Notes under the pieces: model-generated
The model's input: the letters and a program-made list of their open reading frames with translations, nothing else
Told to the model about the DNA's origin: nothing
The model's database searches: none
Position numbers and translations under genes: made by a program
Shown: positions 9,760 to 18,698 of the stretch, one piece after another
Position numbering within the stretch: position 1 is the stretch's first letter
Layout: each line of letters opens with the position of its first letter
NCBI RefSeq assembly: GCF_050870875.2
Contig: NZ_CP194041.2
Span: forward strand, 2,294,001-2,358,000
Length of the DNA: 64,000 bases
Direction of reading: 5' to 3'
Source of the DNA: Agarivorans sp050870875
Lineage (GTDB): Bacteria > Pseudomonadota > Gammaproteobacteria > Enterobacterales > Celerinatantimonadaceae

Positions 9760-10527
9760 CTACCATTTTTTCTTGGGCTGGAATAAGACGTCAAGCTCGT
9801 CCGTTTCTTTTTCGGCTAAGTCTTGTACTTGTTGTTGACTGGCCGATTTGAGCTTCTCACTCATTTCCGAATTCATCCGTTTCATGTCGGTGAGCTTTTG
9901 TTCTAAGTAGGCGTCGCGATCAGAAATGTTACTCAGTGCGGAAATACTTTTGTTGAGTAATTGGCGAGCGCTGCCCCATTGGCGTAGTGCTTGAGCTTCA
10001 ATGGCGCGTTTTAAGGCGTTCTCGATATTAATTTTTAGTTGCATTAACTCTAATCGGCGATCTTCTAAGACGAATACTTGAGTATTTAAACGGCCCTTGG
10101 CGTGTTCTGAGCGAACCACTGCACGAATTTTTTTAACAATTTGAAGCATTTGTAAAGCATCTTTATCGGTATCTGGGGCTCGGAAGGCACTATCGCTGAC
10201 CTCGCCACCTGAACCTTTGATTTGGCTTAATTGCCCTTTGGTGGCGCGAATACGATTGTTCAAGCCCTTGACTGTTGGATCGGTAGTACGGATATGGTTT
10301 AAGGCTTGTAAAATACGAGAGTGTAGGGTTTCCACCAATTCTTTACTGTAGGGAAGAATGGAAGAATGTAATAATAATTCTTCGGTTTCATTGATGATCG
10401 CTTTTTGCTTCGCAATGGCTAAGCGACGTTCTGTTTCTTGTTTTTGTTTAAACTGCTGCACCATGTTATAGCCGATGACTAAAAATAGTAGGGTGCCGAC
10501 GCCGAGCAATATTAAGGTAAATACCAT
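9760..10527 (-). CDS. Membrane-anchored coiled-coil protein of unknown function
   Basis: 255 residues. One N-terminal transmembrane helix at about residues 3-21 is followed by a long, highly charged helical and coiled-coil region up to the C-terminal VLFQPKKKW. I see no catalytic motif. It lies 33 bp downstream of a histidine kinase gene on the same strand, so the two are probably co-transcribed. That suggests a signalling accessory or envelope role, but this is inference from context only. Confidence 0.6.
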   Translation of the reverse strand: MVFTLILLGVGTLLFLVIGYNMVQQFKQKQETERRLAIAKQKAIINETEELLLHSSILPYSKELVETLHSRILQALNHIRTTDPTVKGLNNRIRATKGQLSQIKGSGGEVSDSAFRAPDTDKDALQMLQIVKKIRAVVRSEHAKGRLNTQVFVLEDRRLELMQLKINIENALKRAIEAQALRQWGSARQLLNKSISALSNISDRDAYLEQKLTDMKRMNSEMSEKLKSASQQQVQDLAEKETDELDVLFQPKKKW

Positions 10528-10560
10528 AATTTAACCGAAAAAATATCCTAAATGTTTGTT

Positions 10561-11253
10561 CTACGGGAGATATAAGCTAAAACGGCTGCCTTCAAGTAAG
10601 CCTCCATTATTTAGTTCAATTCTACCTTCTTTACCTGAATTTATGTGTGCTTTAGCGATCAATTTCGCAAAAAACAAACCTAAGCCACTACGATTATTTA
10701 AAAAGTCTAAACTTGGTGCTAATTCAGCGTGGGCCAAATCGATAATCTCTTGGGGAAATCCATCGCCGTCATCATCAATTTGAATACATAAGTAGCTATC
10801 GGCTTGTTTCGCTGAAATTTTAATTTGTTTTTTAGAGTAGCGTAGTGCGTTTACTACAATATCATTAAGTAGGTAATCTACCAATACGCCGTCGAGATAC
10901 CAACTTAAACCTTCTTCTACTTCGATTTGCACGCTCATATTAGCCTGCTCGATAAAGGTTTTGTTTTTGTAATAAATGTCATTGAGTAGATCTTCGATAT
11001 AACACTCCTCAATGGTCATTGGCATTTGTTCTTTTTCGAAGCGATATAAAGCCAACAACTGCATCAAACTGCCATTTAAACGCGATACTTCATAATGAAG
11101 TCGCGATAGCTCTTCACTATCTTCGCGACCCAACTGTTTGGAACGAAGAGCGATCGCTTCGGTGGATTGGGTTAACATACACAATGAATTTTTCATATCG
11201 TGCACGGCAGTGGCTAACACGGTCGAAAAATCTAGCTGGTTGTGTAGCGGCAT
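10561..11253 (-). CDS. Small soluble sensor histidine kinase
   Basis: 230 residues. The phosphoacceptor is H18 in VHDMKNSL. An N box (LLNDIVVNALRYS), G1 box (DDDGDGFPQE) and G2 box (GLGLFFAK) define an HATPase_c domain. There is no transmembrane helix, HAMP or PAS domain, so it is cytoplasmic and its input is unknown. No response regulator lies beside it: the downstream gene is a membrane coiled-coil protein. It is therefore an orphan kinase, or it talks to that neighbour. A good GGAGCGACG Shine-Dalgarno precedes the ATG. Confidence 0.85.
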   Translation of the reverse strand: MPLHNQLDFSTVLATAVHDMKNSLCMLTQSTEAIALRSKQLGREDSEELSRLHYEVSRLNGSLMQLLALYRFEKEQMPMTIEECYIEDLLNDIYYKNKTFIEQANMSVQIEVEEGLSWYLDGVLVDYLLNDIVVNALRYSKKQIKISAKQADSYLCIQIDDDGDGFPQEIIDLAHAELAPSLDFLNNRSGLGLFFAKLIAKAHINSGKEGRIELNNGGLLEGSRFSLYLP

Positions 11254-11503
11254 CGTCGCTCCTTTTTTATGCTGTCAATACAAGTGTAACTGAAACCAAG
11301 CCGCATCCCAAAATGAATCCATGTGAGGGAGAGATTGTCTATTTAAGCTGAGTCTCTTCATTAAACGTTTTACTCTGGATGTATTAGTTCTGAACAGTTT
11401 GTGGCTAAATAATTTCGAAAGTTAGGTTTCATGGATGATTGTCATCTTGCTGTCATCACCGTTGGTTAAGTGTAATTCACAAGCCTTCGTGATAGAGATA
11501 AAG

Positions 11504-12514
11504 ATGCTAAATCGAGTTCTTTTTCCAGAGATGGAGCAACTACAAGCGTTGTTGGCTCAACATCAACGTATGTTACGGGTGGAGACGATTAGCTCGATAA
11601 CGTACCAAGGTTTTAATTATCCAGTACAGGCGATTCGTTTAGGGAGCGAAAATAAACGCGACCCTGCGATTTGTTTTGTGGCTGGGGTACATGGTGTGGA
11701 GCGTATTGGCAGCCAAGTGGTGTTGTCTTTTATGCATAATTTGTTCACTCGCTTGGCTTGGGATCAGCAGTTGCAAAATTTGCTGTTACATATGCAATTG
11801 TTATTTATTCCCATCGTAAATCCAGTGGGGATGTTATTACAGCGGCGAGCCAACGCAGAGGGCGTGGACTTAATGCGAAACTCTCCGGCAGTCGCCGAGT
11901 GTGGCGCCACTTGGATGGTTGGTGGGCAACGTTTAAGTGCTCGCCTGCCTTGGTATCGTGGTGCTGTTAATCAACCGATGCAGCAAGAGGCTGCGGCCTT
12001 GTGTCAATTTGTTCAGCAGCACTTATATGAACGGCCTTTTAGCTTAGTGCTCGATTGCCATAGTGGTTTTGGTCATGCGGATAGGATCTGGTTTCCCTAT
12101 GCAAAATCAGCTTCTGAGCCTATCGATGATATTGCTTGGGTTTATCGCCTAAGGGAAATTTTTTTTGCCAGTTACCCACATCAGAATTACTTGTTTGAGC
12201 CGCAGACCAAACATTATCGGTGCCACGGTGATCTCTGGGACTATTGCTATCAGCAATCTTTATCAAGGCCCGGCATATTTCTTCCTCTTACTTTAGAAAT
12301 GGGATCTTGGCGATGGCTCAAGAAAAACCCTTTGCAGGTTTTTAGTGGTTTAGGTTTGTATCATCCAATGAAGCCGCATCGGGTGCAAAGAGTCATGCGG
12401 CGACACTTGGTACTGATGGAGTTTTTAATAAATGTGAGTTATTCATGGCAAAGCTTCGATCAGGTCGACGGCTTGGCGTCGGCGAAACATGCAGCGAGGA
12501 AACTGTGGTACTAG
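11504..12514 (+). CDS. M14 family zinc carboxypeptidase-like protein
   Basis: 336 residues from the ATG at 11504, preceded by GAGATAAAG; a further upstream start at 11435 has no Shine-Dalgarno and adds 23 residues unlikely to be real. Zinc-ligand pattern of the M14 fold: HGVE (His and Glu), then the third ligand in LDCHSGFG, and a likely catalytic Glu in LTLEMGSW. It resembles the succinylglutamate desuccinylase/carboxypeptidase group of unknown substrate. No signal peptide is seen, so it is probably cytoplasmic. It overlaps the next gene, an alpha/beta hydrolase, suggesting co-translation. Confidence 0.78.
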   Translation: MLNRVLFPEMEQLQALLAQHQRMLRVETISSITYQGFNYPVQAIRLGSENKRDPAICFVAGVHGVERIGSQVVLSFMHNLFTRLAWDQQLQNLLLHMQLLFIPIVNPVGMLLQRRANAEGVDLMRNSPAVAECGATWMVGGQRLSARLPWYRGAVNQPMQQEAAALCQFVQQHLYERPFSLVLDCHSGFGHADRIWFPYAKSASEPIDDIAWVYRLREIFFASYPHQNYLFEPQTKHYRCHGDLWDYCYQQSLSRPGIFLPLTLEMGSWRWLKKNPLQVFSGLGLYHPMKPHRVQRVMRRHLVLMEFLINVSYSWQSFDQVDGLASAKHAARKLWY

Positions 12515-13302
12515 TATCATCAAACCATCTTGTAAGTCAGTCGGGTAGGGTTATATTATTGCTACGAGGCTTGATCAGAGAACGTCGTCACTGGGGGGAT
12601 TTTGCGGAACAATTGCAAGCCCAGTTTCCAAACCGGACGGTGTTGAGTTTTAATCTTCCGGGGAATGGTCATTTAGTCCACTTGCGCAGCCCTCGCTCTA
12701 TTACGGCGATGCGTCAAAGTTTGCGTATACAGCTACGTTTAAGCTCGCTCAATACCGACAAGATTGATGTTGTCGCCATCTCTTTAGGTGGGATGGTTGC
12801 CGTTGACTGGCAAGCCCATTTCCCTGAAGAAATAAATTCAATAACTTTGATTAATTCTAGCAACGCCAGCTTTTCTCCTTTTTATCAACGTTTGCGTTGG
12901 CAAAGCTTGGGCAAGATTTTGTCGATACTTTTCACGGTTAATCGCTTCCAGCGTCAGCTCAAAATTTTACAGTTAACCAGTTGTGCTCCTATGCAACATT
13001 TAGGTGTATTAGCGCGTTGGTTGAGTTGGTCTGAGCAGTATCCGGTGACTTGGCAAAATAGTTTACGGCAGCTTTGGGCAGCCGCTCGGTTTCGTTGTAC
13101 CGATAAACCTAAAGTGGCTACTTTGCTCCTCAGTAGTCGCCAAGATAAGCTAGTTGATTGCCGTTGTAGTGAGGTATTGGCGACTCATTGGCAATGTGAG
13201 CATAAGCAGCATCCAAGTGCTGGTCATGATTTACCGCTAGATGACGCGGAGTGGACGGTGAATCAATTGAGCTCTTGGTTAAGTTTGGTTGACCCAAGCT
13301 AG
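12505..13302 (+). CDS. Alpha/beta hydrolase
   Basis: About 265 residues from GTG 12505, chosen because a GCGAGGA Shine-Dalgarno lies just upstream and it overlaps the M14 stop by 10 bp; an ATG at 12445 in the same frame is possible. Features: the LLLRGLIRERRHW oxyanion-loop region, the nucleophile elbow VAISLGGM (Ala replaces the first Gly of GxSxG), an acid in SSRQDKLVD and a His in SAGHDLPL. It looks like a small-ester hydrolase; the substrate cannot be read. It is the second gene of a two-gene operon. Confidence 0.78.
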   Translation: MVLVSSNHLVSQSGRVILLLRGLIRERRHWGDFAEQLQAQFPNRTVLSFNLPGNGHLVHLRSPRSITAMRQSLRIQLRLSSLNTDKIDVVAISLGGMVAVDWQAHFPEEINSITLINSSNASFSPFYQRLRWQSLGKILSILFTVNRFQRQLKILQLTSCAPMQHLGVLARWLSWSEQYPVTWQNSLRQLWAAARFRCTDKPKVATLLLSSRQDKLVDCRCSEVLATHWQCEHKQHPSAGHDLPLDDAEWTVNQLSSWLSLVDPS

Positions 13303-13318
13303 CGGCTCAACTAGCTTG
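13295..13318 (+). other. Hairpin overlapping the hydrolase stop codon
   Basis: A perfect 8-bp stem CAAGCTAG / CTAGCTTG with an 8-base loop includes the TAG stop of the hydrolase. No T run follows, so it is a stable 3' hairpin rather than a classical terminator. Confidence 0.45.
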
Positions 13319-13359
13319 TACTAAGATGCCTTGTGAATATCAACGCCTAAGGAATGATG

Positions 13360-13920
13360 ATGTTGAAATGGATGATTGCTTTTTTGTTGTTTAGTCCTTT
13401 TGGTTTCGCGAATCAGCTATCGCTAAAGGTAATCGAAGGTGCTTATCCTTTATTAAGTTTGACAATTGATCAGGCTCAGTCAGTTAAGCTCTCCGCAGAT
13501 GGTCGCTATAAGATCACCTTACCAACTAGTTCAAGTTGTTTGTCTGATACGTTTCAGCAGTTAAGCGGTCGTTTAGTGGCAGTGCAATTGACCCTAGATC
13601 AAATCATTACTCAGCAGTTGCAACAGCTTAGTCAAACTCAGAACTGGCTTGAGTTGTCTTATATGGTTGATTTTCCAAGCTCAGAGCTCGCTTGTTCGAC
13701 AGCTGAGCTACAGATGATATTTCCGCCATTAACGACTTTTGCTTCGGCCTGGGGAAAATTTGAAGTCAATCAGGGCCGCGGCAGTCAAGCGCTCAGTTTT
13801 TTTGTGTTGCATAAATTTGCCAATGATTATCGCTGGCAAGCTGTGTTACCCGAACCCCAGCGAGCACAGCAGTTTTGGCTTGATTATTATGCTCAAATGT
13901 CTCGAGACGAGCATAAATAG
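13360..13920 (+). CDS. Secreted protein of unknown function
   Basis: About 186 residues. It begins with a signal peptide (MLKWMIAFLLFSPFGFA, predicted cut after FGFA), so it is periplasmic or outer-membrane associated. Three consecutive ATG codons occur at 13354, 13357 and 13360; the last has the best spacing to AAGGA at 13349. Two Cys near the middle could form a disulfide. No family is recognised. It lies between two hydrolase genes on the same strand. Confidence 0.65.
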   Translation: MLKWMIAFLLFSPFGFANQLSLKVIEGAYPLLSLTIDQAQSVKLSADGRYKITLPTSSSCLSDTFQQLSGRLVAVQLTLDQIITQQLQQLSQTQNWLELSYMVDFPSSELACSTAELQMIFPPLTTFASAWGKFEVNQGRGSQALSFFVLHKFANDYRWQAVLPEPQRAQQFWLDYYAQMSRDEHK

Positions 13921-14010
13921 GCCCTTTTATTATGGGCTTCATCTAACTGTCATATTGTAGACCGAGAGCTGTGGTTCAATAAGGCGAACCATTTTATTGG
14001 GATTTACTGT

Positions 14011-14832
14011 TTGGACTCTTCACTTGCACTTGAAACGAACTTTAAGCTTAAAAAACTAAAGCGTTATCAGTATGAACGTTATGCGGTGCTTTGCCGTCTG
14101 GCTTATCCTTCGGCGCTAGGTAAGATGCAAGATCAGTTGGATAACTATCGTTACCAAGAGATATTTGACCGTTGGGGACGCTCAACCACGCGGGTATTGT
14201 GGAAACCCGATAAGAGTGAAGTGATTGTGGTATTTCGTGGTTCTACCAATCTATTAGATTGGCTGGTTAATTTGGCTTTTATCCCCAGACGTTATCAGTT
14301 TGAGCATGTTTACTACCATGTGCATTGGGGCTATTTACAGTTATTGGAGCAAATGAGTTGTGATCCAAACCGAGGGAAACAGAAGTGCAGTGTCTACCAG
14401 CGTCTGGAGTCAGTATTATTGCCACTGATGACACAAGGGAAAAAAATCACTTTGACGGGACATTCCTCTGGCGGTGCAATGGCGGTTTTAGTCGCCGATC
14501 GCTTAGAGCGTAAATATCCCAAAAAAGTGAAGCGGGTGGTAACTTTCGGTCAGCCAGCCACCGGACTGTGGAATTTTAAGCGTCACTATAAACTTCATCG
14601 TAAAACCTATCGAATCTGTTGTGACTTAGATATTGTGACTTTCTTACCGCCTTTGCCTTTTGTTTACTGGCATGTCGGGAGGATGCTGTGGTTACATGAT
14701 GAGAAAATATATGAGAATACGCCCACTTGGTATCGAATGTCGAAGTCGCTAATTAGCTGGATGCTGTTGCCTTTTACTTATCATTACATGCGTAAATATA
14801 TTCGAAATAAAGATTATTTTGACGAGCATTAA
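14011..14832 (+). CDS. Class 3 lipase-family protein
   Basis: 273 residues, starting at a TTG (no good ATG in frame until residue ~40). The lipase_3 signature is clear: VVFRGSTNLLDWLVN at about residue 75, and the nucleophile elbow LTGHSSGGAMA near residue 150. An Asp in CCDLDIVTFLPP and a His near WHVGRMLWLHD complete a plausible triad. No signal peptide is visible, so it is probably intracellular or membrane-peripheral. Convergent with the next gene, 18 bp apart. Confidence 0.82.
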   Translation: MDSSLALETNFKLKKLKRYQYERYAVLCRLAYPSALGKMQDQLDNYRYQEIFDRWGRSTTRVLWKPDKSEVIVVFRGSTNLLDWLVNLAFIPRRYQFEHVYYHVHWGYLQLLEQMSCDPNRGKQKCSVYQRLESVLLPLMTQGKKITLTGHSSGGAMAVLVADRLERKYPKKVKRVVTFGQPATGLWNFKRHYKLHRKTYRICCDLDIVTFLPPLPFVYWHVGRMLWLHDEKIYENTPTWYRMSKSLISWMLLPFTYHYMRKYIRNKDYFDEH

Positions 14833-14850
14833 CTGCAAAAAAGTATTCCA

Positions 14851-15294
14851 TCAGTTCGCATAAGCGCGCGCGGACTTCAGTTGTGCTTTGTTAATCGTGA
14901 GGGTCTCGGTTCGAGGCCAGCGGCCACAGAGTATCGTCAGTTCTTGTTCATTTTCTTTATAATAAACGTAACGTTGCCCCTTACCTAAGCTACAACAAAT
15001 CGCTTGGTCACCTAGATAGCTGATGCTAATAAAGCCCTTCTCAGAATGAATATTTGGACACCAGTCTTTACTATTGCCACCGTGAGTATTGGGTTGTCGT
15101 GCACGCAATACCTCGAGTACATCGATGGTATTCACGGGATGAGTAGAAAACCAATTGAGGTATTCTTTAAGGCTAAGCTGCTTTCCATAAAATTCGGCAA
15201 GGGTAACTTTTTGCATTTCCAATATCAGTAGGATAATAGCGAGTATTACGATGATGAAAGGAAATAGTATTCTGTAGAGCAATGTTTGAAGCAT
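14851..15294 (-). CDS. Small membrane-anchored protein, unknown function
   Basis: 147 residues from the ATG at 15294; a TTG at 15336 would extend it but has no support. One N-terminal transmembrane helix (LFPFIIVILAIILLILEM) precedes a probably periplasmic domain with Cys residues in DWCPNI, AICCSL and TILCGRW. No family is recognised. Its first six residues, MLQTLL, match those of the small protein encoded divergently at 15476. Confidence 0.6.
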   Translation of the reverse strand: MLQTLLYRILFPFIIVILAIILLILEMQKVTLAEFYGKQLSLKEYLNWFSTHPVNTIDVLEVLRARQPNTHGGNSKDWCPNIHSEKGFISISYLGDQAICCSLGKGQRYVYYKENEQELTILCGRWPRTETLTINKAQLKSARAYAN

Positions 15295-15475
15295 GTTTCT
15301 GCCATTAATTTCAATAATTGCTGACGATTTTAACAAAAACGTGATGTAAGTCTAATATTTGTTACTTTTTGCGTCTGCCTCTCACTTATACCCGAGTGAA
15401 CTAGCTTATGGATATTCGGAATTTGTTACGGCCTTTGATTGGTTTAAGCTTAGCTTGCTTAAATGAGGAGCCAAT

Positions 15476-15643
15476 ATGTTACAGACTCTGTTGTGGATAC
15501 TTATCCCTTTATTTTTATTACTATCGGTCTTTAGTGGCGAGTTGATGCGTTTGATTTTTGAATCTTTGGCTTTCCTTAGCTTACTGTTGATTTTGGCTAG
15601 CAAGCTTAAAGCTAAGGATGAAAAAGCCAGTCATGAAAGCTGA
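15476..15643 (+). CDS. Small hydrophobic membrane protein (55 aa)
   Basis: A 55-codon frame starting at ATG 15476 with a strong GAGGAG Shine-Dalgarno five bases upstream, ending in TGA 15641-15643. It encodes two hydrophobic stretches (about residues 5-20 and 26-42) and a charged C-terminal tail (KLKAKDEKASHES), as expected for a small inner-membrane protein. It begins MLQTLLW, close to the MLQTLLY of the divergent neighbour, but with different codons. Function unknown. Confidence 0.62.
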   Translation: MLQTLLWILIPLFLLLSVFSGELMRLIFESLAFLSLLLILASKLKAKDEKASHES

Positions 15644-15655
15644 ACATCGTCGATG

Positions 15656-16597
15656 TTAATAATAAGCGAGGATAATCAGTAATGATGCGCTAGCAATGCT
15701 AAACCATAGGCTAAGGCCTAATAGTAAGGGTTTCATCCCAGCCGCTTGAATATTTTTTGTGGTAAGCCCATAACCAATGAAAAACAGACAAACCCCGAGT
15801 AGTTGTTTCGATACCTTAAATAAACCTTGATAAAGTGACTCAAATATTGGCACATAGTTACTGACCAACATTGCTAAGATATAAAACAAAATGAAGTAAG
15901 GTACCGAAAGCTTACCGTCTTTTTCTTTAAATAATACCGCGCTAATTAAGGCCACTGGAATGATCCATAGAGCTCTTGCCAGCTTGACGGTGGTAGCAAC
16001 GTTTAAGGCTTGGTCTCCATAACTTGCGGCAGCGCCGACTACAGAAGACGTATCATGAATGGCAATCGCCGCCCAGTAACCAAATTGGACTTGGCTGAGG
16101 TGAAGTAAGTGTCCTAGCAGTGGAAAGATAAATAAAGCACAAGCGTTGAGAATAAATACGGTGGCTAAGGCTAAGGAAATCTGCTTGCTGTTGGCCTTTA
16201 TCGCGGGAGAAACCGCGGCAATTGCGCTACCGCCACAAATCGCGGTACCCACAGAAATGAGATAAGCCGTTTTTCGCTCTACTTTTAGCAACTTTGCGAC
16301 CACAAAACCTAAACATAAGGTAAGGGCGATAGAGCCAACAATTAAACCAAAGCCTGCTTGGGTATATTCAATGGCTTGCTCGATAGAAATGCCAAAGCCA
16401 AGGCCAACTACGGAAATGGCTAACAAACGCTTGGTGACTATGCCGATATTTATGTTGTTTGGCGTCAAGCCTAAACTGGCTAAACATGCACCAATAATAA
16501 GCGCTCCCGGCCCATTTACCCAAGGGGTTAATACTGATAAAGCAACCGCAATACATAGATAATCATTAGTCGATAAAAGTTTTAATTTGTTCAGCAT
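15656..16597 (-). CDS. YeiH/UPF0324 family putative anion (sulfate) exporter
   Basis: 313 residues with about ten predicted transmembrane helices. The family-diagnostic segments are RLLAISVVGLGFGIS near residue 60, AICGGSAIAAVSPAI near residue 118 and AAIAIHDTSSVVGAAA near residue 175. Members are annotated as putative sulfate exporters from bioinformatic evidence; substrate is not certain. No LysR-type regulator gene is adjacent, unlike in E. coli, where YeiE neighbours YeiH. Confidence 0.85.
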   Translation of the reverse strand: MLNKLKLLSTNDYLCIAVALSVLTPWVNGPGALIIGACLASLGLTPNNINIGIVTKRLLAISVVGLGFGISIEQAIEYTQAGFGLIVGSIALTLCLGFVVAKLLKVERKTAYLISVGTAICGGSAIAAVSPAIKANSKQISLALATVFILNACALFIFPLLGHLLHLSQVQFGYWAAIAIHDTSSVVGAAASYGDQALNVATTVKLARALWIIPVALISAVLFKEKDGKLSVPYFILFYILAMLVSNYVPIFESLYQGLFKVSKQLLGVCLFFIGYGLTTKNIQAAGMKPLLLGLSLWFSIASASLLIILAYY

Positions 16598-16726
16598 AAC
16601 GTGCCCCTAACTGTGAAGTTTTATTATAGAGCACTGATGGTTTAGTTAAATGGCTAATTAAGACCTGAAAAAAAGCAATAATTGACCATTAATAATTGAT
16701 TTAATAGAAGTTAATTTGTCGTTATC

Positions 16727-16757
16727 AATATTATTGATTAAAGTAATCAATAATATT
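16727..16757. repeat. Perfect AT-rich inverted repeat
   Basis: AATATTATTGATTA and TAATCAATAATATT form a perfect 14-bp palindrome around AAG, just downstream of the patatin gene and upstream of the YeiH-type gene (both reverse strand). Without a T run it is not a clear terminator. It could be an operator for the transporter gene; further ATTGATT half-sites lie nearby at about 16680-16703. Confidence 0.5.
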
Positions 16758-16778
16758 CCTAGATCAATATAGCTGTTT

Positions 16779-17693
16779 TTATCTCAATTCTTCTTCGATA
16801 TGTGGTTGTAGTAACTCGGTGACTCGCCGTCCTTCTTGAATCGCTTCTTCGGCGCGGTGGAAATCCATCACACTAATACTACCTAATTTAGGGTTTAACA
16901 AAATATCCGGTGGATCGCCGGCCATACGGGCCCGGGTAAGGCGCTCTTGCATAATATTAATTGAAGTCGACATAACGCCGATCATTCCCGGTGACCGATC
17001 ATCATTATTCTGTTTGATGCTTGCCAGCATTGATGTTAAAAATTCTTTACCTCCGCCCAATAAGCGTAAGAAGGGTTGGTCGGGTTCACTAGTGCTATCT
17101 TTAAGCTCATCGTCGAAGTTATTGAGGTGAGACTTGTCACTATTTAGGTTGACTGCAATCACCACATCGGCGCCCATGGCTCTGCATAGCGAAACAGGAA
17201 CGGGATTGACTAAAGCGCCATCCACCAACCATTGATTATTCAGCTGGTAAGGAGCCATTAAGCCTGGCATGGCACAGGAAGAGCGGACCGCATCGCGGAC
17301 TCGGCCTTGCTGCAGCCACACTTCTTTTCCCGATCCCAACTCTGTTGCAATAGCACCAAAGGGAATACTTAATTGCTCAATATTGCTACGTCCAATATAT
17401 TGCTCGGCGGCGTTAAATACTTTTTCACCAGTTAATAGCCCCCCTTTATAGAACGAAAAGTCCATAAGGTTGAATACTTGCCAACTAGATAATCCTAGCG
17501 CCCAGTTGGTTAATTGGTCGACACGTTGGCACGCATAAGCCGCGCCAACAAGGGCTCCAATGGAGCAGCCTGCGACTAGATGTGGTCGGATCCCCATTTC
17601 ACGTAATGCCAAAATTACGCCTAAGTGAGCCCATCCTCTGGCGGCTCCACTGCCAAGTGCTAAGCCGATTACTCTGTCTTTTCGTTTGGCCAT
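16779..17693 (-). CDS. Patatin-like phospholipase, RssA family
   Basis: 304 residues, close to E. coli RssA (301). It has the Gly-rich oxyanion motif GSAARGWAHLGV near residue 14, the nucleophile GCSIG near residue 42 and the catalytic Asp in DGALVNPVP, giving the Ser-Asp dyad of patatins. No signal peptide; cytoplasmic or membrane-peripheral acyl hydrolase. In E. coli rssA neighbours rssB, but no rssB is here. Substrate not known. Confidence 0.88.
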   Translation of the reverse strand: MAKRKDRVIGLALGSGAARGWAHLGVILALREMGIRPHLVAGCSIGALVGAAYACQRVDQLTNWALGLSSWQVFNLMDFSFYKGGLLTGEKVFNAAEQYIGRSNIEQLSIPFGAIATELGSGKEVWLQQGRVRDAVRSSCAMPGLMAPYQLNNQWLVDGALVNPVPVSLCRAMGADVVIAVNLNSDKSHLNNFDDELKDSTSEPDQPFLRLLGGGKEFLTSMLASIKQNNDDRSPGMIGVMSTSINIMQERLTRARMAGDPPDILLNPKLGSISVMDFHRAEEAIQEGRRVTELLQPHIEEELR

Positions 17694-17841
17694 GGACTAC
17701 CTCCTCAGGGGTGATGCACATAATAATGACGCGAAACAAGTCGTTTTCACCGTTTTATATTGAGTTAATTGTGCCAATATATGAGGTGATTTGTGTAGCT
17801 ATTCAATAAACTATTCTATAGCTGATGAATAGGAAAAAGTA

Positions 17842-18474
17842 ATGAATTCAAAAAATAAAGTCGGTCGACCGAAAGGTGAGAGTCAAGCCCGGCAACGGTT
17901 ATTAGAGGTGGCAACAGCGTTATTTATTGAGTTGGACTATGACCGAGTGTCGTTGAGGATGATTGGTAAGCAGGCGCAATTAGATCCTGCCTTAATTGCT
18001 TACTATTTCGGATCTAAGGCCGGTCTATTTGGCGAAATGCTAAGCTCGGTATCCAGTCCGGTGTTTGCTACTTTACAGCAGGTTACGGCGCAGCTAGGCA
18101 GCCGCAGCTTAAATGACTTAATGCGTATTTATTATCAAACGATGGCCGATAATCCTCATTTTCCGAAGCTAATCTTTCAGTTGGCAAGTATGCCCGGCAA
18201 CCATGAAAGTCTCGAGCAATTGAATTTAATTTTGCAAAATCTTGGCCGTTTGTTGGGGAAGGGCCTATTTCAACGTTTAGCGGCAGAGGGCTCTTTCGCG
18301 GAAGGGGTTGATGCTGAATTAGCTCAGTTGAGCTTTATGAGTTTAATGGTCTTTCCGTTTTTGATCCCGGAGCGTTTATTGCAGGCCAATCACATTAGTC
18401 TGCCAAAAGATAAATTATTGAAACTGGCAGAACATAACATTGCTTTGTTGGCTCGTGGACTGTTTAAAAATTAA
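17842..18474 (+). CDS. TetR/AcrR family transcriptional regulator
   Basis: 210 residues. The N-terminal helix-turn-helix is recognisable (KVGRPKGESQARQRLL, then SLRMIGKQAQLDPALIAYYF at about 33-52). The C-terminal ligand domain (about 75-210) is divergent. The gene stands between the divergent patatin gene and ruvA, so its target may be the patatin gene or itself. Partial dyad sequence (CTATTCA ... TGAATAG) lies in its leader near 17797-17832. Confidence 0.88.
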   Translation: MNSKNKVGRPKGESQARQRLLEVATALFIELDYDRVSLRMIGKQAQLDPALIAYYFGSKAGLFGEMLSSVSSPVFATLQQVTAQLGSRSLNDLMRIYYQTMADNPHFPKLIFQLASMPGNHESLEQLNLILQNLGRLLGKGLFQRLAAEGSFAEGVDAELAQLSFMSLMVFPFLIPERLLQANHISLPKDKLLKLAEHNIALLARGLFKN

Positions 18475-18576
18475 TAGATACCTGAGTCGCTATCGTGGTT
18501 AAGTTCTGTGCTACTTTGATTTTAAGCCGCTATTTATGAATCGTTTTGCGCAAAATCCGCTTCGAATACGGAGAAA

Positions 18577-18596
18577 GACTGGATAAATATCCAGTC
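18577..18596. promoter_or_regulatory. LexA (SOS) box upstream of ruvAB
   Basis: GACTGGATAAATATCCAGTC has the LexA core CTG-N10-CAG with an AT-rich spacer. E. coli ruvAB is SOS-regulated, and I recall its operator having the same CTGG/CCAG arms. The palindrome extends to 12-bp arms (18574-18599). It lies about 100 bp upstream of the ruvA start. Confidence 0.72.
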
Positions 18597-18698
18597 TTTG
18601 AGTTAAGCTAGCTTCAATTTATCAGCGTAGTGTGCCAGCTTTATGATTGACTTGCTCAGGTGAGTTAGCTGGTATTGTATTTAGACGGAGTCATCTTA

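Noticed and set aside
15406..15603. 65-codon reverse frame at 15406-15603
   Set aside because: It lies antisense to the small membrane protein with the strong ribosome site, and has low-complexity composition.
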